This document shows, piece by piece, positions 42,691-53,341 of a DNA stretch of 64,000 bases. The stretch spans positions 1 to 64,000 of the forward strand of contig SYOX01000369.1 in the NCBI GenBank assembly GCA_005804885.1, given 5' to 3'. Made by a program: the position numbers and the translations under genes. This DNA comes from Pseudomonadota bacterium. GTDB lineage: Bacteria; Myxococcota_A; Bradymonadia; Bradymonadales; GCA-2716585. Below the pieces are notes generated by a model that was not told where the DNA came from, did not search any database, and saw only the letters and a program-made list of their open reading frames with translations. Every line of letters starts with the position of its first letter. Position 1 is the first letter of the stretch.

Positions 42691-44538
42691 ATGACGAAGA
42701 AGAAGAAGCCCGACGCCATCGCCCCGCTCGGCCCTGCCGACCTCGAAGGGCTCCACTCGCTCTCGCCCAGGGCGCGCATGGAGGCCCTGCTGGAGCGCCC
42801 CGACGCGCGCAAGGCGGTGCGCAGCGTCGAGCCCGTGGCCCTCTACCACCTCGTGCGCGAGGTGGGCCTTGAGGACGCCGTCGAGCTGGTCATGGCGGCC
42901 AGCCCCCGACAGGTCCAGGCCTTCATCGATCTGGACTGCTGGCGCAAGGACGCCTTCCAGGGGCCGCCCCTGGTCGAGTGGCTGGAGGTGCTCTTCCAGT
43001 CCTCCGACAAGCGCTTCACGCGCTTGATGGACAAGCTCGACTTCGAGCCGCTGGCGCTGCTGCTGCGCGATCACGCCCAGGTCTTCACGGTCGACGAGGA
43101 CGGCGAGCTGCCCGAGGAGCTGGTCGTCATGGACAGCTCCCACGAGACCTACGACGGGGTCTACTTGATCGTCTACGACGACGACGAGGACACCACGCGC
43201 GCGCTGCGCCAGCTCCTGATCAAGCTCTATGAGGTCAACATGAAGCTGGCCTGGATGCTCCTGGAGACCGTCCGGTGGGAGCTGCGCGCCCCACTGGAGG
43301 AGCGGGCGTGGCAGGATCGCGTGCGCCGGCTTGAGCGCGTCGGCTTCATCGAGGTGAGCGAGGCGATGGCCATCTACGCGACCCGCGAGCCGGCCTCGCT
43401 GCGCCGCCACCTCCATGAGCCCGCGGCGGCGGCGGCCGCCGCCGCTGTCCCCTTCGGGGGGCTGATGCTGCTGCCGGACGCCGTCCGCGACCCCCTGGAG
43501 CGCGACACCCTCCTGGCCCGCGCGCTGGCCCTGCTCAAGGCGCAGGCCGCCGGCGAGCCGGGGGGCGCGACCCCGGCGGGGGGGGCGTCGGGCGAGGTCG
43601 TCGCGGAGGGGCCCGTGGTCGATCTCGGGGGGCTCTCGTTTGCGTTTGTGACCTTGATCAACAAGGCGATCTCGACCGAGGGGGTCGAGCTGCGGGACAT
43701 GGAGGCCACCCGGACGATCATCGAGCGTGTCTTCGGGGCGATCAACATCGCTCTGGAGTTCATCGCGGAGCGCCAGCTTGGGCCTGCGGCGAGGCTGCTG
43801 GCCAGCGCGCACCCGCAGGAGCTCTTCCAGGCGGGGTACACGCTGACGGTGCGGCTGGCGCAGCAGGCCCGGCGGCTGTCGGACAAGGAGGGGCAGGCGC
43901 CGATGTTGAGCCTGACGGGGGAGCTGGCCCACAGCCTGTTGAGCCACGGCGAGCGCTCGCTCATCGAGGGGCTCGGCAAGCCGCGCCCCCTCTACCACGA
44001 TCCGAGCCGGGACTACCTCGTCCCCTTCGAATCGCTCGATCAGGTCGAGCGCGCCGCGTCGCGGCTGGCCCGGCTGGCCTTCAAGGTCACGGCGCTCTTT
44101 GGCCTGGCCGGCGTGGATCGCGGCGAGCTGGCCCGGATGGCCTTCGAAGAGGGGACGCTGCCCCCGGTCGAGTCGATCACCCTGGCGACCTGCCTGCGCA
44201 CCTTCGTGGCGCTGCGCGCCCTGGGCGCCCCGGAGCGCCTCAGGCCGCTGAGCGTCGAAGAGCTCGCCGCCCTGATCGAGGGTCCGCTGCGCGCCTCGAC
44301 GGCCTCCGGCGTCGATCTCTCGCAGGATCCCTTGACCCGCGGGGCGCTGGCCGCGCTGAGCCACGAGGCCATCGAGGAAGAGGGCCGCGCCTTGATAAAA
44401 ACCCTCACCCGAGAGCTGGCGGCCAGCCTGATCGACGCCTTCGCCGCGATCAGCCCCAGGGCACTGCGCGAGGGCTCGATCCCCCCCGAGATCCTCGGCG
44501 ACACGCTGCTGCTTCGCGCTCGCCCGACAGCTCCCTGA
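42691..44538 (+). CDS. DUF6178-like protein of unknown function
   Basis: A 615-residue soluble protein; ATG 42691 has GGAG 6 bases upstream. It is mainly helical. The N-terminal half matches what I recall of DUF6178 proteins of Deltaproteobacteria: a VALYHLVREVGLEDAVELV block, then LDLDCWRKDAF-like DLDCWRKD and a DGVYLIVYDDDED segment. A Gly/Ala-rich linker (~290-310) separates a helical C-terminal half. No catalytic motif is visible. It is divergent from the envelope cluster and stands alone. Confidence 0.78.
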   Translation: MTKKKKPDAIAPLGPADLEGLHSLSPRARMEALLERPDARKAVRSVEPVALYHLVREVGLEDAVELVMAASPRQVQAFIDLDCWRKDAFQGPPLVEWLEVLFQSSDKRFTRLMDKLDFEPLALLLRDHAQVFTVDEDGELPEELVVMDSSHETYDGVYLIVYDDDEDTTRALRQLLIKLYEVNMKLAWMLLETVRWELRAPLEERAWQDRVRRLERVGFIEVSEAMAIYATREPASLRRHLHEPAAAAAAAAVPFGGLMLLPDAVRDPLERDTLLARALALLKAQAAGEPGGATPAGGASGEVVAEGPVVDLGGLSFAFVTLINKAISTEGVELRDMEATRTIIERVFGAINIALEFIAERQLGPAARLLASAHPQELFQAGYTLTVRLAQQARRLSDKEGQAPMLSLTGELAHSLLSHGERSLIEGLGKPRPLYHDPSRDYLVPFESLDQVERAASRLARLAFKVTALFGLAGVDRGELARMAFEEGTLPPVESITLATCLRTFVALRALGAPERLRPLSVEELAALIEGPLRASTASGVDLSQDPLTRGALAALSHEAIEEEGRALIKTLTRELAASLIDAFAAISPRALREGSIPPEILGDTLLLRARPTAP

Positions 44539-44640
44539 GCCGCCCCCGGCCAGAGGCCATGTCAGCGCGGCGAGCCCAACAGCGACCATCGGAGAGCCTG
44601 ACAGCGACCATCGGCGCGTCGACGCGAGCGCGACAGGGCG

Positions 44641-44666
44641 AGCGTGACAAGAATTCTTGTCGCGCT
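44641..44666. promoter_or_regulatory. 26-bp near-perfect palindrome, possible operator
   Basis: AGCGTGACAAGAA and TTCTTGTCGCGCT are reverse complements except at one pair; the central 16 bases GACAAGAATTCTTGTC are perfect. A weak plus-strand promoter-like pair, TTGTGC (44666-44671) and GATATT (44688-44693) with 16 bases between, follows at once. Confidence 0.5.
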
Positions 44667-44925
44667 TGTGCAACCCTTGCGACTGACGATATTTGGCACC
44701 GCCCGACGCGCTCGCTCCCCTCACAGACGCCCTCGCGCTCCGTCGCCGCCTTTCGCCGCAGACCACCTTGTCCCACATCACCCCTGTGATCTGGCGGGGG
44801 TGACGAAAATGGGCCGCATCAAGGCCACCCCCTCTGACAATTTTTGACACTCTCGACGAAGCGTGCCCTTGTCGATGGCCTTGAATTGAGCGTCGCCGCC
44901 CTCTACCACGCGATCGCGCCACATC

Positions 44926-44937
44926 CATCATATGATG
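44926..44937. repeat. 12-bp perfect palindrome
   Basis: CATCATATGATG in a locally AT-rich stretch of the convergent spacer. It could be a binding site; nothing more can be said. Confidence 0.35.
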
Positions 44938-45131
44938 CAGAAACTTGGTCCGCGTGTTGCTTGAGGGGAGGGAAGCAGAAATGCAGCACAATTCAAGGTC
45001 CCACTACCTCTCCCCTCGGCACGAGGGTCTCCGCCCATCTGGGCGAGGACCAGCGCGCTCAGCCCCGACCTCTGCCTCTCGCGAGGGTGGCGGGGGGAGG
45101 GCGCGGCGGGGAGGAGCGCTCGCGGGGTGGA

Positions 45132-48458
<3,327 letters not shown>

Positions 48459-48821
48459 CTCGATTCTCGCGCAAGGAGAGCGCCAGCCGCGACGCCAGGG
48501 CCTGGATATCACCGCGCGCCCTCGTCTTCAAGCGAGGCCAGCGGCGCCCTCGGCGGCGGGCTTCAGAGAGATCGTCGCGGAGCCTCGCGGATCGAAGTTC
48601 GCCCCCGCGCGCCGCGACCCAGGCCGAAGAGCGCAAGCCAGGGAGGGGGGAGACAAGGGCGTCGGGCGCCTTGTCCAGCGATCAGGGCGACGATCTCTGG
48701 CCGAATCAGGGAGGAGGCGCGCGAGAAGGCGATGGCGCCGTCGGGCGAGGTGATGCCTGGCCTCAAGTGATGGCGCCGCTGGATGGGAGGGCCTGCGTCG
48801 GTCGGCGCCTCCATGGGCGGG
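48459..48821. other. 363-bp intergenic region, no gene seen
   Basis: Lies between the CAP-lipoprotein stop and the MopE-like gene start, both on the minus strand. The only structure noticed is a 7-bp stem (GACAAGG with CCTTGTC, 48652-48675) with a bulged loop and no T-run. Confidence 0.5.
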
Positions 48822-50471
48822 TCAGTGCTCGGTCAAGATGATCAGCGTTTTCCAGAGCGTCGAGCCCGAGGGCTGCTCCATGGGGAAGGCGCCGATCCCG
48901 ACGCGCGTCACGCGGGACTTCGAGATCACCTCGGGGAGCTTGACGTCGTCGGGATCCAGGACGGTGTGTGTCTGGAGGTAGAAGGATCGGTAGTCGTAGC
49001 GGCGCTCCTTGAGCGACAGCTTGATCATCTCCGAGATCTTCGAGGTGGGCTGGCCGCCCTGCGAGGGGTCGACGAGCCGTGAGTGCAGCGCGGCGATCTG
49101 CTGGAGGTCATCATCCAGGCGCAAGTCGGGGAGGTTCATGGCCTCGCGCTTGCGCTTCATGGTCTTGAGGAGCTGGTTCTGGAACTGGCGACCGGAGACC
49201 TTGCGCTGGGGCGCGGCGAAGTTCTGGGTCAGGATCATGTTGCGCCGGCCGTACTCGTCGACTTCGAAGACGACGCCGACGCCGACGTGGGTGTAGTGGG
49301 CGGCGAGGATGTTCTCGCGGTGGCCCAGCGAGAGCATCAGGCCCTGCTCGGCGTCGTAGACGGAGGTGTTGCGGCTGATGTTCTCGCCCATGGAGCGGGC
49401 CGGGAAGCGAGCGGCGGCGAAGCGATCCTCCAGCGCGCCGCGTCGCGGCGAGATGTGGGCGAAGAACTTGTTCTGGCTCATGTCCCGGCTGTGACCTCGG
49501 GCGATGTCGGCCAGCGGCGCGCTCCAGGCGAGCGGCTGGAGCCCGAAGCGGCGGCGGTCGGCGTTGAGCAGCGTGTGCATCAGCGCCTCCGCGTCGCGCT
49601 CGGTCTTGACCATCGACTCGTCGGGAGGGGGCTCAAGGCGCACCGAATCGGGAGGATCGACGCCTACATAGACGGGAAAGAGGGCCATGACCTGCGGCCC
49701 CAGGGGGCCCGTGGCCAGCAGCTCCACCCAGTGCTCGCCGATCACCCGGCCGACCTGGGCGCTGGCCGCGAAGCCCCCCTCGGCCTCCTCGATGTCCAGC
49801 TCGACGACCTCCCCGCCCGGCTCCAGAAGCAGCACGCGGGGCTCCTTGAGGCCGTCGATGAGCCGGCCCTCGATCTTCAGGCGCTCGCCGGGCGAGAGGC
49901 CGCGCGCGATGGGCTTGAAGATCGCGCCGCGCTCGGCCAGGAAGATCGCGTAACCCCACCGGTAGGGCGAGCCCGAGCGCGCCCGCCCCACGCCAACGTG
50001 GGTGGCCTGCCCCGTCTTCTGGGCCAGCACCTCGGCGAGGTGGGCCATGAAGTCGCCTTCGTCGTCCTGGCTGGAGAAGAAGAGGTGGCTGGCCGCCCAC
50101 CCGTCCGTGCAGCCGGCCCGGTGCAGGGCGGCGGGCTGAAGCTCCTTGGGCAGGGTGAGCTCGCCGTCGTCCCCCGGCGCAACGTGGCGGACGAACTCGG
50201 TGGCCGCCAGCGCCAGGCAGGGATCGACCTGGAGGCGAGAGCTGGGCGGCAGCGCCTCCTTGATGCGCCGATCGAAGGGCGTCAAGGAGCGATCGATCCC
50301 GTAATCGCGGGACGCCGGCATGACGAAGCGCACCTCCCTGGCCTCGACCAGCGGCCCCTTGATCGCGTCCACCGGCACCTCGACCTCACCCTCACAGCCC
50401 GACGTACACCCCGCGCCCAGCAGCGCGAGCGTCGCGAGCGCCGCCCATGCCCGCTCTGTCCCCGTCGCCAT
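48822..50471 (-). CDS. CAP (SCP/PR-1) domain lipoprotein
   Basis: A 549-residue lipoprotein from ATG 50471, with a signal ending ALLGAGC. The first ~300 residues are an unrecognised domain with several beta strands. The CAP domain spans about residues 305-430: ALMHTLLNADRRRFGL, then the ligand positions GHSRDMS, HISPRRG, GENISRN and LGHRENIL, followed by VGVGVVFE. The four conserved polar residues of the CAP cavity (two His, two Glu) appear present. The C-terminal ~110 residues are another unrecognised region. CAP proteins act outside the cell in lipid or protein binding; the exact role here is unknown. Confidence 0.85.
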   Translation of the reverse strand: MATGTERAWAALATLALLGAGCTSGCEGEVEVPVDAIKGPLVEAREVRFVMPASRDYGIDRSLTPFDRRIKEALPPSSRLQVDPCLALAATEFVRHVAPGDDGELTLPKELQPAALHRAGCTDGWAASHLFFSSQDDEGDFMAHLAEVLAQKTGQATHVGVGRARSGSPYRWGYAIFLAERGAIFKPIARGLSPGERLKIEGRLIDGLKEPRVLLLEPGGEVVELDIEEAEGGFAASAQVGRVIGEHWVELLATGPLGPQVMALFPVYVGVDPPDSVRLEPPPDESMVKTERDAEALMHTLLNADRRRFGLQPLAWSAPLADIARGHSRDMSQNKFFAHISPRRGALEDRFAAARFPARSMGENISRNTSVYDAEQGLMLSLGHRENILAAHYTHVGVGVVFEVDEYGRRNMILTQNFAAPQRKVSGRQFQNQLLKTMKRKREAMNLPDLRLDDDLQQIAALHSRLVDPSQGGQPTSKISEMIKLSLKERRYDYRSFYLQTHTVLDPDDVKLPEVISKSRVTRVGIGAFPMEQPSGSTLWKTLIILTEH

Positions 50472-50532
50472 CGCATCCCCCTGCTGCTGCCTCGGGTCCG
50501 AGGACCCTTGAGTCCAAGGACCCGTGTCCGGC

Positions 50533-50594
50533 GACCCACGGGGCCGGAGACCCACGGGGCCGGAGACCCTTGGGGCCGAGACCCTTGGGGCCGA
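50533..50594. repeat. Short tandem repeats of 15-16 bp in the CAP gene leader
   Basis: Two units of GACCCACGGGGCCGGA (50533-50564) then two of GACCCTTGGGGCCGA (50565-50594); more degenerate copies flank them from about 50505 to 50610. Each unit can form a small CCC-GGG hairpin. They lie just upstream of the minus-strand CAP lipoprotein start. Confidence 0.75.
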
Positions 50595-50751
50595 GGGCCC
50601 ACGAGCCGACCGAGCCTGGCGCGCTTCTCATCCCCTGAAGGCCGTGCTAGGCTCTCCAATGCTCGCCGACAGCGCGGCCGCGCCGCCCGTTGAGCGGCCG
50701 GCCAGGATCGGAGCCCCATGAGATACTAACAGACCTGGGAGCAGGATCGCG

Positions 50752-51003
50752 ATGTGGTTTGAGACGGACGACGAGGACGTGGGCTTCCCCAAGAGCCGCT
50801 GTGCGACCTGCGAGAGAGAGGTCGTGGTCTACCGCACCCTGGACGACGCGGGTCAGATCGCCTGCCGGTGCCTGGACTGCAACGGCCCGATGCCTGATCC
50901 CGAGGGCGCCTGGAGCCGGGATGAGCTGATCGAGGCGGGCTACAAGATCGAGGGTCAAGGATCCAACGCCCAGAAGGGCAGCTGCGGCAACTGCGGGGTC
51001 TAG
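50752..51003 (+). CDS. Small zinc-ribbon-like protein
   Basis: An 83-residue protein; ATG 50752 has AGGA 6 bases upstream. It contains a four-cysteine core (CATC, then CRCLDC) plus a C-terminal CGNC pair, so it may bind one or two zinc ions. It resembles the small FmdB-like or rubredoxin-type ribbons in layout only. The GAF-domain gene starts 23 bases later, so the two are probably co-transcribed. Confidence 0.7.
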   Translation: MWFETDDEDVGFPKSRCATCEREVVVYRTLDDAGQIACRCLDCNGPMPDPEGAWSRDELIEAGYKIEGQGSNAQKGSCGNCGV

Positions 51004-51026
51004 AGCCCCTCGCCCTGGAGGCAGCC

Positions 51027-52736
51027 ATGCGCTTTGAGGTCTTCATCCCCGCCGCCAGCCCGCGCGGGCTCGACGTCTCGATGGACGTCAAGGCTCGAAA
51101 CTGGCTCGCGGCCCTCAAGCTGGGCCTGGAGCGCTGCGGCGAGGATCCCGACGCCCTCCGTCGCACGCTCTGCGACATCCAGAGCGACGCCTCCGTCCAC
51201 GTCTCCGATGCCGCCTCTCGGCGCGTCTTCAGGATCAAGCCGCTGGCTGAAGGCGAGCGCGTCGCCTCCCCCCCGGAGCCTGTGTCGAGGACCCTCCTGG
51301 CCGACAGCAGCCCCCACACCATGCTGCTCCACCACGTCGGCAACGACCCCGTCGACCCGCCCGCTCCCGCCCTCCCCTCGGAGGCCCCCGTGCCCGACTT
51401 GACCGACGTGGCCGCCTCGGCGGACGCGACGATCCCCGCGCCCCTCCCCGCCCCCGAGGCCCCCGACACCCTCAAGTTCGACCCCATCCAGGTCCCCGAG
51501 CCCGATGAGGCCCCCGCTGACCATGACTGGGTCATCCCCGAGGTCTTCCACGAGGCCAGCGAAGCCTCGGTCGACGTCCCCCCCGAGGAAGACAGCCCTC
51601 CCCCCGACGCGGCCGACGAATCGCAAGATCCTGAACCCCATTACAAAGATACAGAGCGCACGCTGGCGCCCGTCGCCAGCGCCAGGGCAGAGGTGGACTT
51701 CGTCGATCTCGACGACGACCCGCCGGCTGACGCGCCCTCGGCGACCGGCGAGGCGTCGATCTCGTCGGCGCCAGCGCCGGCCAGGGGCGTCGAGGAGACG
51801 ACCCGTGAGGATCGGCGAGGTGGTGAGGATGAGGCGGCGGGCGCCGACGAGATCGACGCGCTCTTCTCGGACGAGCGGCGCGCCAGGACGATGATGATGC
51901 AGGTCGTGGACGCCGAGGTCCTCAAGGAGCGCGGCGCCAGCGTCCTCAGCGCCGGCGAGCGCCCCCCCACGCCGCTCAAGGCCCGCCCGCAAGCCCGCAT
52001 CTCGACGGCCGCCCGGATGAAGGCGCTGCCCTCTGGCGCGCTGCGCCCCGACGGCCCCATCAGCGTCGACACGATCGGGCACCGCAAGGTCAGCCAGGAG
52101 CACGATCCGCAGCTCGAGCAGATGCTGGCCACGCACCGAAAGCAGTCCAGCTCAACGCTCAAGGTCGTCACCGCCGCCCACCTGAAGGTCGTCACGGCCG
52201 CCCACCGGAAGGTCACCAGCGCCAACAACCTCAAGGCCGTCAGCGAGACGGCCCTGGAGGACATCTTCCTGGAGATCCCCGACCTCTTCGAGACCGGCAA
52301 GACGCTGGAGGAGGGCACGGACTTCGTCATGAACCTGGCGACGAACGCCATCGCCTCCGAAAGCGCCTCGATCATCTACGCCACCCCCGATGGCCGGGAG
52401 CTCTACTTCGCCACGGCCCGAGGCCCAGGCGCAAGCTCCATCGCGGGCACCCGGATGCCCATCGAGAAGGGGATCGCGGGCTTCTGCACCCGCCACGGGG
52501 TCACCCTCATGGTGGACAACGCCCGCGAGGAGCCGCGCTTCTACGCCGAGCTGACCGACGAACTCGACCTGACCGTCACCAGCTTGATGTGCGTCCCCAT
52601 CCAGCACAACGGGCGCGTCTACGGCTGCATCCAGCTCCTCAACCACGAGGAAGGCCGCACCTTCTCCCACGCCCAGCTCGACGCCCTGGGCTACATCGGC
52701 TTCCAGCTCGGCAAGTTCATCTACGCCAGCCTCTGA
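51027..52736 (+). CDS. GAF-domain protein with long disordered linker
   Basis: A 569-residue cytosolic protein; ATG 51027 follows GGAGG. Residues 1-75 form a small folded domain with strands MRFEVFIPAA and VFRIKPLAE. Residues ~80-390 are Pro/Asp/Glu/Ala-rich and probably disordered, with a short repeat LKVVTAAH near 370-395. Residues ~410-569 are a GAF domain (EEGTDFVMNLATNAI, MPIEKGIAGFC, VCVPIQHNGRVYGCIQLLN in part). No kinase, cyclase or DNA-binding output domain is attached, so it may signal through protein contacts. Gene neighbours give no clear pathway. Confidence 0.82.
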   Translation: MRFEVFIPAASPRGLDVSMDVKARNWLAALKLGLERCGEDPDALRRTLCDIQSDASVHVSDAASRRVFRIKPLAEGERVASPPEPVSRTLLADSSPHTMLLHHVGNDPVDPPAPALPSEAPVPDLTDVAASADATIPAPLPAPEAPDTLKFDPIQVPEPDEAPADHDWVIPEVFHEASEASVDVPPEEDSPPPDAADESQDPEPHYKDTERTLAPVASARAEVDFVDLDDDPPADAPSATGEASISSAPAPARGVEETTREDRRGGEDEAAGADEIDALFSDERRARTMMMQVVDAEVLKERGASVLSAGERPPTPLKARPQARISTAARMKALPSGALRPDGPISVDTIGHRKVSQEHDPQLEQMLATHRKQSSSTLKVVTAAHLKVVTAAHRKVTSANNLKAVSETALEDIFLEIPDLFETGKTLEEGTDFVMNLATNAIASESASIIYATPDGRELYFATARGPGASSIAGTRMPIEKGIAGFCTRHGVTLMVDNAREEPRFYAELTDELDLTVTSLMCVPIQHNGRVYGCIQLLNHEEGRTFSHAQLDALGYIGFQLGKFIYASL

Positions 52737-52793
52737 TCGACGGGCGGGATCGCCAGGCGCGGCCTTCGACGAGCGCAGGATCCCGGGCGTCGC

Positions 52794-53258
52794 TCAGGGG
52801 CAGATCGCGGGGAGGTTGACGCCGAGCTGGTCGGGGGTGATGGGGGGGGAGAGGACGGGATCGACGTCGGAGCCCTCGATCCCGATCCGGATCGTCAGAG
52901 GCGCGCCGCTCTGAAGGCGGGCGCAGTCGAGCCAGCGGACCTGGAGGGCGGGGACGCGCTCAGGATCGAAGGTCGGGATCGCGCCCAGCGAGGTCGAGCC
53001 GGGGAGGATGCGGGCGGGCGGGGCGCAGGCGGCGCCGCTGGCGTCACAGACCTCGAAGGTGGCCTTGAGCAGATCGCCCTCGGGATCGGAGACGCCGAAG
53101 ACGGTCGCGACGCCCCCCTCGGAGGCCAGCGAGGGGCCGACGAAGGCGACGTGGCCGGGGAGGTTGGAGACCTCCACCCCGTCGTCGCAGGCGAGCGTCG
53201 AGAGCGACGCAAGCGCCACCAGCGCCGTGATCAAGAGGGTCTTCTGGGGGCTTCTCAT
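52794..53258 (-). CDS. Small lipoprotein of unknown function
   Basis: A 154-residue lipoprotein; ATG 53258 has GGAG 6 bases upstream and a signal ending LSTLAC. The mature part is beta-rich with a cysteine pair (EVCDASGAAC) and a C-terminal Cys. It resembles a single immunoglobulin-like fold; no family recognised. It lies 83 bases downstream of the beta-lactamase/IMPase fusion gene's stop on the same strand. Confidence 0.7.
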   Translation of the reverse strand: MRSPQKTLLITALVALASLSTLACDDGVEVSNLPGHVAFVGPSLASEGGVATVFGVSDPEGDLLKATFEVCDASGAACAPPARILPGSTSLGAIPTFDPERVPALQVRWLDCARLQSGAPLTIRIGIEGSDVDPVLSPPITPDQLGVNLPAICP

Positions 53259-53341
53259 GGGCATCTCCGGCTGCGCCGCGTCGAGGGCGCGCTGGCGGCG
53301 CGGCCTTGTTGAGCCTGGCGCCCAGCGCGCCGCGCGGCGCC

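Larger units (their letters stand above)
44539..45131. other. 593-bp convergent intergenic region with palindromes, no gene seen
   Basis: The region lies between two 3' ends. It is less GC-rich than its neighbours in places and contains a 26-base near-perfect palindrome, a 12-base palindrome and a weak copy of the 14.65-kb repeat core at 45029-45058. A short RNA gene is possible but not shown. Confidence 0.6.

Noticed and set aside
50505-50610. Short direct repeats as a CRISPR array
   Set aside because: Units are directly adjacent at 15-16 bases with no spacers and no cas gene nearby.
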